Part shown: positions 33,808-43,419 of the stretch, one piece after another
How the letters are laid out: every line of letters starts with the position of its first letter
How positions within the stretch are numbered: position 1 is the first letter of the stretch
Source of the DNA: WJMT01 sp964599635
Lineage (GTDB): Bacteria; Acidobacteriota; Aminicenantia; Aminicenantales; Aminicenantaceae
DNA: 64,000 nucleotides
Assembly (NCBI GenBank): GCA_964599635.1
Contig: CAZRGM010000006.1
Span: 62,001-126,000, forward strand
Direction of reading: 5' to 3'
The notes under the pieces: model-generated
Told to the model about the DNA's origin: nothing
Seen by the model: the letters and a program-made list of their open reading frames with translations, nothing else
Database searches by the model: none
Made by a program: the position numbers and the translations under genes

Positions 33808-36624
33808 ATGAAGAAGATCAAGTTTTTTATTATTTTTTCCGTTTTATTTGTATTTTTAATTATTTCAGCTTTTTCAAGTGAGACTGGAGAGATCAAAGGT
33901 CGTGTTCGGGACATGAAGGGGAACGGAATTCCAGGAGTTGAGATTATACTTGAAAGCCGAAGTCTTCAGGGAGAAAGGACTCTTCTCTCCTCTTCGGGTG
34001 GAGAGTTTCGATTTTCACTTCTTCCTATTGGAGAATATACCTTGAGTTTTTATCTACAGGGATTCGCGCCCCATATTCTGAAGGATGTCATTGTTCGGTT
34101 GGGAAGAGTCACAGATTTAGATATCATCTTGAAGGAATCAGAATTAGAAGAGCAAGTGACGGTAACCGCTTCAGCCCCTTTGGTTGATAAGACTTCCGCA
34201 GATACGAGTTATTATCTGAACAGCAGAAATCTGGAGAAATTACCGGGACAGAACCGGACCATCGTGGATGCGGTTAAATTCACTCCTGGGGTCACAGGGG
34301 TGAGAATGAATACCAGAAAAGGGGTTTCCGAAGAAGGACAACCCAGTTTTCGTGGAGAAGGAGCGGAAGGGAACAACTGGATTGTGGATGGGCTTTATAT
34401 AAGCGGTGTAAGATTAAGAAACTCAGGAATACGGCTCAACTTTGATTCTATAGAAGAGATCCAGATAATTTCTGATCCTTTCAGCCCGGAGTACGGCTCT
34501 GCGTATGGGGGGGTCATCAATATGGTGACCAAAACCGGCAGTAATGACCTGTCAGGGGAATTTTCTTTGGTGTTCATGGATAAAAATCTTCAGTCTTCCC
34601 GAATGGATCAACTTTCTGTGATCAGTGAGCCGGATTATTTTTCAAGCAGCAACTGGTATTTTAATCTTGGCGGACCCATTATTAAGGACAAACTCTGGTT
34701 TTTCATTTCTGATAATATTTTTATGGATTCTGATCAGGCCAGTGATGCTTACATTGATTATTTGTTTGTTCCTGGAGGTGAGAAGAGTACTCAAGTAAAT
34801 AACTTATTTACCAAATTTACCTATGCTTTTAACAGCAGCAACAGTCTTTCGATGACGGCTGTATATCAGAAAAGTTTGGGACATAAAGGCGGGATTGGAA
34901 TTCCTGAATTGTATGAAAGAAAGGATTTTGAAGATTACATCTTCCGTATAAATTATAAGGGAATATTAAATTTAACGACATTGGTGGAAGCGGGCCTGGG
35001 TTATATAGATAGAGATCAACTCACTCATCCTCTGGATGATGAGTTGGGACCTTCTATGTATTATATAGAGGACCTGGGGCGCAATATCAATAATTCTTAC
35101 GGGAGGGTAACGGATGACCAAAACCGGCTTGATTTCAGTATGAAATTGACAAAATATTTTGATACTGAAAATTTTGGAAAGCATGAGATCAATATCGGCT
35201 TTGAATATTTTGATTTTTCTTCAGAGTTCATCGTTGATTTTTCAGGGAAAAGTGAAGATATTTTTCCTGGGAATGATTTTGAAAGCGGAACCAAATATTA
35301 CTTCAGTTCCTGGAATGAAAACCAGCGGACCCCTACCTTTTTTTATGAATATGGTGTGTTCGATTTTGTCAATTCTTCAAGAGGGCTGGGGATTTATGTG
35401 AATGATAAGGTAACTTGGGGCCGAGTCTCCTTTATGGCTGGTCTCAGAAGTCAGACCCAGAGATGCCTGGACAATAATGAAGATGAACTGTTTTCATGGG
35501 GGATGAATGATTTTCTGTCTCCCCGCTTTTCTTTATCTGTAGACATAACGGGTGACAGTCGGAATATCATTAAATTGGGGTGGGGGAGGTTCTCAGATGT
35601 TATAACCACTATGCCCCTCGGGCTTCTAAATTCTGGGGCTGGATTGACTTTCAGAACCTATAGATGGCAGGGCAGTGAGAACCCAAACTCAAGTGAGCTC
35701 CATAATCCTTTAAACTGGATTTTTGAAAATGAACAGAAGGCCCAGCCCTTTGAAATTGCCTCTGATATAAAGCCAGATTTCGTTAACCGCTACCTTATAG
35801 AATATGACAGGAGAATTGCGAGAAATTGGGCTTTTACCGCCCGTTATATAAGCTCAAAAGCAGATGATCTGTTGGAAGTTTTGGCCGTTTTTGATCCAGA
35901 ACAACAGTATAAGTTTTTATTTGACAATTTTGAGCATAAAAGAAGAGATTATTCAGGATTAGAATTTGAACTGAACGGAAAAGTGGGCCCCAAACTTTTT
36001 TTAAATGCTTCCTATAGTCATTCTTCAGCAAAAGGAACCAATCCCGGGCAGTCTGAGACAGGTTCTTGGTCCCAGGAAGAAGGGAACACGAACTATTTAG
36101 GTTTATTTGGAAATCACATATTTATTCCTGAGATTCCTGGGTATGAAGAAATCAAGAGCTACTATGATTGGGCTTTAGGGGGATTGGGAGGAAGAGGGAT
36201 AGGGGATGAGGGCTGGTATGGAAATCTCCCCTATTCGGCGGACCACGTTGTTAAATTTCTTATGGTTTTTCTTGCTCCTTATGAAATTAATGTATCGGCA
36301 GCTTTTGAGTGGATTTCAGGATATTATTGGGAGAAACTGGGTTATGTTCCTTATTTCGGGGGATATTATTCATTTCCAGAAACAAGAGGTTCGCGAACAA
36401 CACCGGCCCATCATTACCTTGATGTGGGTATAGAAAAAGAGTTGAGTTTGAAAAATGTGGGTTTTTCTTTCCCTATTTCTTCTATTTTAAGGATAGATAT
36501 ATTAAATGTTTTGAACAGTCAGGAACCCCTATCTTATGTCAAAGAAGATATCCCTCTTTTCGGCCAGGTGTGGGGGAGGCAGCAGCCGAGACAGGCAAGA
36601 GTTACTTTTAAGATCAAGTGGTGA
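33808..36624 (+). CDS. TonB-dependent outer-membrane receptor with carboxypeptidase-like N-domain
   Basis: A 938-residue receptor. A signal peptide (residues 1-23) is followed by a CarboxypepD_reg-like domain (EIKGRVRDMKGNGIPGVEI, about 28-110). Then come the plug (VTVTASAPLVDKTSADTSY, VDAVKFTPGVTGVRM, and the NWIVDGLYISG and EYGSAYGGVINMVTKTG boxes) and a roughly 22-strand barrel ending ARVTFKIKW with an aromatic terminus. This is the SusC/OMP_Oar-like class used for uptake of large substrates or as an adhesin. No SusD partner is adjacent. A nine-codon frame (33782-33811) preceded by AAGGGGA overlaps the start codon, which could couple initiation. It converges with hypD, leaving four bases. 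Confidence 0.92.
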   Translation: MKKIKFFIIFSVLFVFLIISAFSSETGEIKGRVRDMKGNGIPGVEIILESRSLQGERTLLSSSGGEFRFSLLPIGEYTLSFYLQGFAPHILKDVIVRLGRVTDLDIILKESELEEQVTVTASAPLVDKTSADTSYYLNSRNLEKLPGQNRTIVDAVKFTPGVTGVRMNTRKGVSEEGQPSFRGEGAEGNNWIVDGLYISGVRLRNSGIRLNFDSIEEIQIISDPFSPEYGSAYGGVINMVTKTGSNDLSGEFSLVFMDKNLQSSRMDQLSVISEPDYFSSSNWYFNLGGPIIKDKLWFFISDNIFMDSDQASDAYIDYLFVPGGEKSTQVNNLFTKFTYAFNSSNSLSMTAVYQKSLGHKGGIGIPELYERKDFEDYIFRINYKGILNLTTLVEAGLGYIDRDQLTHPLDDELGPSMYYIEDLGRNINNSYGRVTDDQNRLDFSMKLTKYFDTENFGKHEINIGFEYFDFSSEFIVDFSGKSEDIFPGNDFESGTKYYFSSWNENQRTPTFFYEYGVFDFVNSSRGLGIYVNDKVTWGRVSFMAGLRSQTQRCLDNNEDELFSWGMNDFLSPRFSLSVDITGDSRNIIKLGWGRFSDVITTMPLGLLNSGAGLTFRTYRWQGSENPNSSELHNPLNWIFENEQKAQPFEIASDIKPDFVNRYLIEYDRRIARNWAFTARYISSKADDLLEVLAVFDPEQQYKFLFDNFEHKRRDYSGLEFELNGKVGPKLFLNASYSHSSAKGTNPGQSETGSWSQEEGNTNYLGLFGNHIFIPEIPGYEEIKSYYDWALGGLGGRGIGDEGWYGNLPYSADHVVKFLMVFLAPYEINVSAAFEWISGYYWEKLGYVPYFGGYYSFPETRGSRTTPAHHYLDVGIEKELSLKNVGFSFPISSILRIDILNVLNSQEPLSYVKEDIPLFGQVWGRQQPRQARVTFKIKW

Positions 36625-36628
36625 TGAG

Positions 36629-38989
36629 TTAAGTGACGGAGTGTTCTGTTCTGGAAATGATTTCATTCTGGAGGTCTTTATTTAAGTCACAAAAATAATC
36701 GCTGTATCCAGCGACTCTGACGATTAAATTTTTATATTCTTCAGGTTTTTTTTGGGCTTTGCGAAGGGTGTCTGCGGATACCACATTGATCTGAATGTGA
36801 TGGGCATCCAGAGCAAAATAAGAGCGGATCAGCTGCACCAGCTTGTCTATGTTTTCACCCTCAAACAGCTCAGGACTAAATTTTTGGTTAAGAAGGGTTC
36901 CTCCTGTTTTGACATGTTCTATTTTAGAGGCTGATTTTAAGGAAGCCGTGGGGCCCTGTATGTCTGCCCCTTGAGAAGGGGAAATTCCTTCGGATAAAGG
37001 CTCTGAGGCTTTTCTTCCATTGGGGGTGGCTCCCGTGACTCTTCCAAAATAAATATGCACTGTGGTGGGCAGCAGGTTTATTCTGTATTTTCCTCCTTTG
37101 GTATTGGGCCTTCCATTAATAGCATGATAATATATGTCAAATATTATTTTTAAATTTTCATCGGCATAACCATCATCATTTCCGTATTTGGGAGTTTTAT
37201 TGAGGAGCCTCTGCCTCAGCTTTTCTTCTCCATTGAAGTCATTTCTCATGGCTTGAAGGAGTTGGCTCATAGATATGTATTTTTTGTCAAAAACATTGTA
37301 TTTAATGGAAGTTAAGCAGTCAGTCATGGTTCCCAATCCCACTCCCTGGATATAAGTTGTGTTATACCGGGCTCCGCCTTCATGATAATCCTTTCCGTTT
37401 TTTATGCAGTCACTTATGAGAATAGAGAGGAAAGGCGCAGGGATGTATTCTGCATAAAGCCTTTCAATGATGTTATTTCCTTCTATTTTTATATTTATAA
37501 AATGGTTAAGCTGTTTTTGGAATGCGTCGATAACTTCCTGAAAGTCATTGAATCCTGAAGGGTCTCCGGTTTCAAGGCCAATTTTTTTATGGGTTCTGGG
37601 ATCAACTCCATTATTTAAAGTGATCTCAAGGACTTTTGGCATATTAAAATATCCAGTAAGGGTGTAATTCTCTTTTCCAAAGGCTCCTGTTTCCACACAT
37701 CCACTGGACCCTCCGTCTCTAGCATCCTCGATGGATTTTCCCTGCCTTAAGAGTTCCAGAATGATGGCGTCTGTATTGAATATGGAAGGCTGACCAAAAC
37801 CTGTTTTTATAATCTCCAAGGCTCGTTTCAGAAAGAGGTCAGGACCTTTTTTGCTTATTTGGACCATGGAGCTGGGTTGTAAAATTCGCATCTCTTGGAT
37901 GACGTCAAGAATTAAGTATGTGAGTTCGTTCACTCCGTCCGTTCCGTCTGTTTTTACTCCTCCCAAATTAATCAGAGCAAAGTCAGTATAGGTTCCGCTT
38001 TCTTCAGCAGTGACTCCCACTTTAGGTGGAGCCGGTTGATTGTTAAATTTTATCCAGAAAGCTTCTAAGAGTTCTTTCGCGCTTTCTTTGGTGAGGCTTC
38101 CCTCATCTATTTGTTTTTTATAAAAGGGAAAAAGATGTTGGTCTAATCTTCCTGGATTAAAAGAGTCCCACCCGTTTAACTCTGTAATCACTCCTAAATG
38201 GACGAACCAGTAATGCTGCAGGGCTTCCCAGAAATTGCGCGGCGCATAGGCAGGCACACGGGAACAGATTTCAGAAATTTTTTGGAGTTCTTGTTTTCTG
38301 TGTTTATTTGTTTCTTTTTTGGCAAGCTCGGCGGCTTTTTGGGAATAGCGCTCTGCTAAAATCATGATGCCATCTGCGGCAATGGCCATGGCTTTGAGTT
38401 CTTGTTTTTTATGAAAAGCTTCAGGATCATTTAAAAAATCAAGTTGATTCATGCTGTCCTGGATGTCTTTTTTGAAATCAACGAATCCTTTTTTATAGAT
38501 TTTATCGTCCAGAACTGTATGCCCGGGAGCACGCTGCTCCATAAATTCAGTGAATATCCCGGCTTCATAAGCGTCTTTCCATTGAGGCGAGACTTCATCA
38601 AATATTCTATCTCTTATGGATTGTCCTCTCCAAAAAGGGATGATTTCTTTTTCATAGGAATTCTTGACTTCTTGACTTACTGAATAGGAGGTCTTTTCTC
38701 TCGAATCCAGAATATCAAGGTCTTTTAAGCTGTGAGTGTTGATTTCTGGATAAGAAGGGGTGGCTCTGGGAGAGGGCCCTCTTTCTCCCACAATGAGTTC
38801 TCCTTCATTGATGCAGATTATTTTATTTTTCATGATGTGCTGAAAAGCAAGGGCTCTTTTCACAGGCACCGAAACTTTTTTTGCTTCATTGCTTTTATAA
38901 AATTCTGTCAGAAGATGGGCCCTTTCTGAAGATATGAAAGGCTTTGTCTTGACACTCTGTTCTCGCAGTTTTTTGATTCTATGATTCAT
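36629..38989 (-). CDS. hypD: Glycyl-radical dehydratase, trans-4-hydroxy-L-proline dehydratase-like
   Basis: A 786-residue glycyl-radical enzyme. The thiyl Cys and catalytic Glu form the GCVE motif (near residue 430, in GGSSGCVETGAFGKENY), and the radical Gly761 lies in VRVAGYSD close to the C-terminus. From recall, the segments FTEFMEQRAPGHTV, WDSFNPGRLDQHLFPFY, NNQPAPPKVGVT, NLGGVKTDGTDGVNELTYL and RYNTTYIQGVGLGTMTD run very close to Clostridioides HypD, as does the length. HypD dehydrates 4-hydroxyproline to pyrroline-5-carboxylate, an anaerobic step in collagen-type peptide use. The P5C reductase gene often adjacent in gut bacteria is absent. GGAGG for this gene lies inside the end of the activase gene, showing tight coupling. 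Confidence 0.82.
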   Translation of the reverse strand: MNHRIKKLREQSVKTKPFISSERAHLLTEFYKSNEAKKVSVPVKRALAFQHIMKNKIICINEGELIVGERGPSPRATPSYPEINTHSLKDLDILDSREKTSYSVSQEVKNSYEKEIIPFWRGQSIRDRIFDEVSPQWKDAYEAGIFTEFMEQRAPGHTVLDDKIYKKGFVDFKKDIQDSMNQLDFLNDPEAFHKKQELKAMAIAADGIMILAERYSQKAAELAKKETNKHRKQELQKISEICSRVPAYAPRNFWEALQHYWFVHLGVITELNGWDSFNPGRLDQHLFPFYKKQIDEGSLTKESAKELLEAFWIKFNNQPAPPKVGVTAEESGTYTDFALINLGGVKTDGTDGVNELTYLILDVIQEMRILQPSSMVQISKKGPDLFLKRALEIIKTGFGQPSIFNTDAIILELLRQGKSIEDARDGGSSGCVETGAFGKENYTLTGYFNMPKVLEITLNNGVDPRTHKKIGLETGDPSGFNDFQEVIDAFQKQLNHFINIKIEGNNIIERLYAEYIPAPFLSILISDCIKNGKDYHEGGARYNTTYIQGVGLGTMTDCLTSIKYNVFDKKYISMSQLLQAMRNDFNGEEKLRQRLLNKTPKYGNDDGYADENLKIIFDIYYHAINGRPNTKGGKYRINLLPTTVHIYFGRVTGATPNGRKASEPLSEGISPSQGADIQGPTASLKSASKIEHVKTGGTLLNQKFSPELFEGENIDKLVQLIRSYFALDAHHIQINVVSADTLRKAQKKPEEYKNLIVRVAGYSDYFCDLNKDLQNEIISRTEHSVT

Positions 38990-38990
38990 T

Positions 38991-39893
38991 TTATCCTCCG
39001 ATTTTTACATCAAACCCAAAATTTTCATATATTTTCTGCAATGTTTTTATTTTATTTTCCAGAGGGGGGTGAATATTTTTTATTTTTCTTTTTAGGTTGA
39101 GGTATTTTTGGGTCCCGGCTTTGTGAAAAGGAAGGAGATCTATATTGTTTATTCCTGAGATGGTTTGAATAAACTCAGCTGTTTTTTGTGCATTTTCCTC
39201 TGAATCATTTTCATCGGGGATGATAGGGATTCTTATGCGGATATTTTTCTTTGATTCCCCCAGTTTTCTTAAGTTAATGAGGATTAACTGATTGCTAACG
39301 CCCGTAGATCTTATGTGTTTTTTTTCATCCATCATTTTGAGGTCATATAAGAAGAGGTCTACCTTATCCAATATCCTTTCAAAATTCCTAAAGGATGTGT
39401 ATCCGCAGGTATCAACAGCGGTGTGTATCTGCTGGCTTTTACATTTTGCCAGCACTGAGTCCAGAAATTCTATCTGCATCAAAGGCTCTCCTCCAGAGAA
39501 GGTCACGCCTCCATTTGAATTTTTATAGAACACAGTGTCTTTTTCGATTTCCAGCATCAGTTCGTCGGTGTTTATTTCCTGTCCCACGACCTTAAGAGCT
39601 CCAGTGGGACAGGCATCAGCACACTTACCAGTCATATGGCATTTGTTTTTATTGATAAATATTCCTTTGTGATTCCTGATTATGGCCTGATTGGGGCAGG
39701 CGGTGATACAATCTGTGCAGTTTTCAAGACACTTTTCAGCATTAAAGATCAGTTCTTTTTGGGTAGATTGACTTTCTGGATTATGGCACCACCAGCAGCG
39801 TAAGGGACAGCCTTTGAGAAAAACAGTTGTTCTTATTCCTGGGCCGTCATGGATGGCATATTTTTTAATGTCAAAAATAAGTCCTTTATTCAT
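38991..39893 (-). CDS. Glycyl-radical enzyme activase (radical SAM)
   Basis: A 300-residue activase that abstracts hydrogen from the Gly of the downstream enzyme. The radical SAM motif is C-x3-C-x2-C in GCPLRCWWCHNPES, preceded by AIHDGPGIRTTVFL. An inserted double ferredoxin segment follows (CLENCTDCITACP and CHMTGKCADACPTG), typical of activases for non-pyruvate glycyl-radical enzymes, then GGVTFSGGEPLMQ and YDLKMMDEKKH. Its stop codon is one base upstream of the hypD-like ATG, so it is transcribed first. The ATG at 39893 has only a weak ribosome binding site. A 34-bp palindrome lies 54 bases upstream. Confidence 0.93.
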   Translation of the reverse strand: MNKGLIFDIKKYAIHDGPGIRTTVFLKGCPLRCWWCHNPESQSTQKELIFNAEKCLENCTDCITACPNQAIIRNHKGIFINKNKCHMTGKCADACPTGALKVVGQEINTDELMLEIEKDTVFYKNSNGGVTFSGGEPLMQIEFLDSVLAKCKSQQIHTAVDTCGYTSFRNFERILDKVDLFLYDLKMMDEKKHIRSTGVSNQLILINLRKLGESKKNIRIRIPIIPDENDSEENAQKTAEFIQTISGINNIDLLPFHKAGTQKYLNLKRKIKNIHPPLENKIKTLQKIYENFGFDVKIGG

Positions 39894-39946
39894 TTTCAGT
39901 CGGTTATTTTATGCCAAAAAACATGGTTAATAAAGATCGGCTATTT

Positions 39947-39980
39947 TTAACTGTTATATGATATATCACATATCAGTTAA
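39947..39980. promoter_or_regulatory. 34-bp palindromic operator candidate
   Basis: TTAACTGTTATATGATA is followed by TATCACATATCAGTTAA; the arms match in 15 of 17 positions. The inner TGATATATCA is perfectly symmetric, as in many GntR- and Crp-type operators. It lies between the activase/hypD operon (minus) and the small acidic protein promoter (plus), so it could control either or both. No regulator gene is adjacent. Confidence 0.65.
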
Positions 39981-40011
39981 TAGGTCAATAATAAAAAAAA
40001 TATACTTCTCT

Positions 40012-40040
40012 TTGACATTAAATTTCTTCATATGTTATAT
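40012..40040 (+). promoter_or_regulatory. Sigma-70-like promoter for the acidic protein/kinase pair
   Basis: TTGACA (40012-40017), a 17-base spacer and TTATAT (40035-40040). The predicted start near 40047 gives a leader of about 34 bases to the ATG at 40081. Confidence 0.7.
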
Positions 40041-40080
40041 AGACAGAAATATTATATAATACGAAAAAAGGAAAAATAAA

Positions 40081-40284
40081 ATGACCACCAAAGAAGAAGT
40101 TTGCGAACACCTTATTGAGAGCCTTGAGGATGCTATAGAAAATCTGGAAAGGGGTCGTGATGAATGTGATATTGAAAATTGGGAAATTTTTTCTTCTGAG
40201 GACCTCGAGGATATCATTGAACAGTTGAGAGAGATGGTGACAAAATTAGAGCAGCAGTTATCTTCTTTTGAAGAATCAGAATAG
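40081..40284 (+). CDS. Small acidic helical protein of unknown function
   Basis: A 67-residue, strongly acidic protein with heptad-like Leu/Ile spacing (HLIESLEDAIENLERG, then LEDIIEQLREMVTKLEQQL), predicting two helices in a coiled hairpin. AAGGA lies nine bases before the ATG and a good promoter is upstream, so it is very probably expressed. It precedes the PAS kinase gene by 100 bases on the same strand and might be co-transcribed. I do not recognise the family. Confidence 0.7.
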   Translation: MTTKEEVCEHLIESLEDAIENLERGRDECDIENWEIFSSEDLEDIIEQLREMVTKLEQQLSSFEESE

Positions 40285-40384
40285 GAGAAACAGATCATCC
40301 TTAATAATATTTCAAGGATAAAATTTGCTAAAGATGACAGGCTAAAAAGTGAGGCGGTCCATGGAGGATAGGAAGAGTGTGTGA

Positions 40385-42361
40385 ATGAAAAAGAAAGAAA
40401 AAATAAAAAAGCGGCTACCTGATGACATTGAAGAATTAAAGAATCAAGTCGCAAACTTAAGGAGATTAAAGAAAAAGCAGATTTCATTGTATGAAATTTC
40501 AGAAGCGGCTCATTCAGCAAAATCCCTGGAGGAACTTTATAAAAAAATCCATCAGATTATAGAAAAATTAATGCCGGCCAAACACAATTTTTATATTGCT
40601 CTTTATGATGACGCGCATGGATTGCTGAAGTTTCCATATTTTGTGGATCAAGAGGAGCATCCTCCTCCCGCTCAGAAACTAGGGAGAGGGCTGACAGAAT
40701 ATGTTTTAGAAACAGGGGAAGCACTTCTGGCTCCTCAGGATAAATTTGAAGAAATGGAAAAAAAAGGAAAGGTCCTTTCCGTAGGGCCACCCTCTGTGGA
40801 CTGGCTGGGGGTTCCTCTTAAGATAAGAGATAAAACTATTGGGGTTCTTGCGGTGCAGAGTTATGAAAAGGGAATTCGATATACAGAGGAAGATAAAGAT
40901 GTTCTTAACTTTGTCTCTGAACAGATTGCTACAGCGATAAGTCGAAAGCAATCCGAAGAAGAACTTGAAGTGAGAAATGCGCTTTTCCAACTGGTGGTGA
41001 ATAACTCTCCTTCAGGAGTATTCATTGTAGATGATCATTACAAGCTGAGTTATGTGAATCGAAAATTTTGTGAAATTTTAGGATATAAAGAAAAGGAGTT
41101 AGTCGGGAGGGATTTTAGAGACTTTTTAGCTAGAGGCTCTCTCGAGCTGGTTACAGATAGATACAAGAAAAGACAAAAAGGAGAGAAGGTTCCGTCAAAG
41201 TACGAATTCAAAATCATAAGAAAGGATGGAGAGAGCCGTCTGATTGAAATCGTATCTGGTGTGATTAAGACTTCTTTGGGCAGGGTCCAGACGGTTCCCC
41301 ATATCAGGGATATCACTGAAGAAAGGAAAATGGAGCAGCAGTTAAAGGAGTCAGAAACAAGATATAAGAATTTGGTTGAGAAAGCAAGAATTGCCATACT
41401 CATTGATGATAGAGATGGAAATCTCAAATACTTTAATGACAGATTGTGTGAGATATTTGGGTACACTAGAAGGGAACTTGAGAAGAAAAAAAACTGTGAA
41501 TTGGTTCATCCTGATGACCTAGAAAAAGTTATAAATCTCCATAAAAACCGGGTAGCAGGGAAAAAAGTAAAAAGTAGTTATGAATTTAAGGGAATTAAGA
41601 AAGATGGTGCTGTGATTTTTTGTGAAGTGGAAGCGGTGGCCTTAAGAGAAAAGGAAAGGATCACAGGAACCCGTTCTTATATCCGGGATATTACAGAGAG
41701 CAAAAGAGACAAAAAAAAGATAGAAGACTCTCTGCGGGAAAAAGAAGTCTTGCTAAGAGAAATTCATCATAGAGTTAAAAACAATATGCAGGTGATTTCA
41801 AGTTTGTTGACACTTCAATCAAGGGAAATAGAAGATAAAAAGATTCTTGAGATTTTTGAAGAAAGCCGAAGGAGAATTAGGACCATGGCCATGGTTCATG
41901 AAAAATTGTATGGATCTATGGATCTTTCCAAGATCGATGTGTCAAAGTACATAAGCAGTTTATCTCAATTTCTCTTCCATTCTTTTGGGATTGATTCTGA
42001 TAGAATTGTATTAAAGGAAGATGTTGAAAACATTTTGTTGGATATCAACATGGCTATTCCCTTTGGGCTTCTGGTGAATGAATTGATATCCAATTCCTTA
42101 AAGCATGCTTTCCCAAAGAAAAGAAGAGGCGAAGTCAGGATATCTTTGACTAAAACAAATAATAATTGGATAAAACTGGTAGTCAGTGATAATGGAGTGG
42201 GCGTTAAGAATAAACGTGAATTGACTAAACCGAGTTCTTTTGGACTTCAGTTAGTCAAAATGCTTACTGAACAGCTTCACGGGGACATGGAAATTAAGAC
42301 GAATAAAGAAACGTCGTTTATTATCACATTTAAAGAACTGAAATATTCCTCAGAATTATAA
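40385..42361 (+). CDS. Soluble GAF-PAS-PAS sensor kinase (HisKA_2 type)
   Basis: A 658-residue protein without membrane helices. A short N-terminal coiled coil is followed by a GAF domain (about 30-190, ending FVSEQIATAIS), PAS1 (about 200-310) and PAS2 (about 320-435), each closing with an R-D-I-T-E box. The HisKA_2 helix has the phospho-acceptor in REIHHRVKNNMQVISSLL, and the HATPase domain has N-box NELISNSLKHAFP and G-box VVSDNGVGV. This is the LuxQ/PdtaS-like kinase class that usually phosphorylates ANTAR or other stand-alone regulators. No response regulator is adjacent. Signal: probably cytosolic or redox, not determinable. Confidence 0.92.
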   Translation: MKKKEKIKKRLPDDIEELKNQVANLRRLKKKQISLYEISEAAHSAKSLEELYKKIHQIIEKLMPAKHNFYIALYDDAHGLLKFPYFVDQEEHPPPAQKLGRGLTEYVLETGEALLAPQDKFEEMEKKGKVLSVGPPSVDWLGVPLKIRDKTIGVLAVQSYEKGIRYTEEDKDVLNFVSEQIATAISRKQSEEELEVRNALFQLVVNNSPSGVFIVDDHYKLSYVNRKFCEILGYKEKELVGRDFRDFLARGSLELVTDRYKKRQKGEKVPSKYEFKIIRKDGESRLIEIVSGVIKTSLGRVQTVPHIRDITEERKMEQQLKESETRYKNLVEKARIAILIDDRDGNLKYFNDRLCEIFGYTRRELEKKKNCELVHPDDLEKVINLHKNRVAGKKVKSSYEFKGIKKDGAVIFCEVEAVALREKERITGTRSYIRDITESKRDKKKIEDSLREKEVLLREIHHRVKNNMQVISSLLTLQSREIEDKKILEIFEESRRRIRTMAMVHEKLYGSMDLSKIDVSKYISSLSQFLFHSFGIDSDRIVLKEDVENILLDINMAIPFGLLVNELISNSLKHAFPKKRRGEVRISLTKTNNNWIKLVVSDNGVGVKNKRELTKPSSFGLQLVKMLTEQLHGDMEIKTNKETSFIITFKELKYSSEL

Positions 42362-42366
42362 AATTT

Positions 42367-43419
42367 TCAGTCAGTCTTTTTTCCTTCAAGGAGTTCCGCG
42401 TCGCAAGAGTCGAGTGATTTCATCTTATCTGTAAATTTTGACAATTTTTTTTCAGCCTCATCATACCTTGTTTGGGCATTGCTCAGATGAGTTCCCATGA
42501 GATTAAATGTCTCTTTAAATCCAGAAAGGTCATTTTGAAGTCTTGTTAATGACTGAAATATTATCTGGGCTGATTTTTCTATTTGGAGGCCTTTAAGACC
42601 CAGTACAATGACTTGAAGATAGGCGAAAAATGAGTTAGGAGAGACAGGGATGACCCTTTTTTGAGTGGCATAGGGAAATAAGCTTTTTTCAGTGGTTAAA
42701 TCTTCTTCACGGAGGATTGTCTCATAATAGATATTTTCTGCTGGTATATACATGAGGGCAAAATCAAATGTCCCTTCATCAGGAAGAATGTATTTTTGGG
42801 CAATGGTATCGATATGTTTTTTTACGTCAGAAACAAATTTCTTGCGCAGATTTATTTTTTCTCTTTCATTTTCTTCATTTAAATATTTCTTGAAGTTCTC
42901 AAGAGGAAATTTCGAATCTATGGGGACTATGTTTTTGCCAATTTTAACAATGGCATCCACCATATCTCCGGTTTTAAATTTATGTTGAAGTTTATAATTT
43001 GCAGGAGGGAGGATTTGAGCTAAGAGGTCGCCTAAGAACAATTCTCCCAAACCGCCTCTGAATTTCGGAGCACGCAGAAGATTTTCGAGATTTGAAATGT
43101 TTTTGGCTTTTTCCAAAACTTGTGTGGTGACGCTTTCCATTCTTCCTAAATTTTCTTTGACATCACCTAAAGTGTTTCCAATGTGGCCTGTTGTTTTCTG
43201 GAATTGTCCGCTTATATGATTAAGCTGCTGATTGATATTTTTAGTGAGGTCATTTATTTGCTGTTGCATCAAGGACATGGATTTATTCTCTGATTGAGCT
43301 TTTTTTATTTCTTCAATTTTAAAAGAGGTTTCTTTTAAAATGCTTTTCAATATAAAGATAGAGGCCAGAATTATAACGGTGATGACTATTGCTGAAGTGA
43401 TGAGAACGCTTAATTCCAT
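42367..43419 (-). CDS. rmuC: RmuC-family DNA recombination protein
   Basis: A 350-residue protein with one N-terminal membrane helix (about residues 5-25), a coiled coil (about 30-110) and the RmuC nuclease-like core. Landmarks are APKFRGGLGELFLGDLLAQI, PIDSKFPLENF (the Asp-Ser-Lys of the PD-(D/E)XK-like fold), FALMYIPAENIYYETI and ILVSPNSFFAYL-like sequence VIPVSPNSFFAYLQ. In E. coli RmuC limits inversions at short inverted repeats, which is apt in a genome rich in palindromes. It converges with the kinase gene, leaving five bases. Confidence 0.93.
   Translation of the reverse strand: MELSVLITSAIVITVIILASIFILKSILKETSFKIEEIKKAQSENKSMSLMQQQINDLTKNINQQLNHISGQFQKTTGHIGNTLGDVKENLGRMESVTTQVLEKAKNISNLENLLRAPKFRGGLGELFLGDLLAQILPPANYKLQHKFKTGDMVDAIVKIGKNIVPIDSKFPLENFKKYLNEENEREKINLRKKFVSDVKKHIDTIAQKYILPDEGTFDFALMYIPAENIYYETILREEDLTTEKSLFPYATQKRVIPVSPNSFFAYLQVIVLGLKGLQIEKSAQIIFQSLTRLQNDLSGFKETFNLMGTHLSNAQTRYDEAEKKLSKFTDKMKSLDSCDAELLEGKKTD

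Noticed and set aside
40035..40520. 161-codon minus-strand frame with a Leu/Ser-rich product
   Set aside because: It is antisense to the acidic protein and the kinase start and crosses the clear plus-strand promoter.
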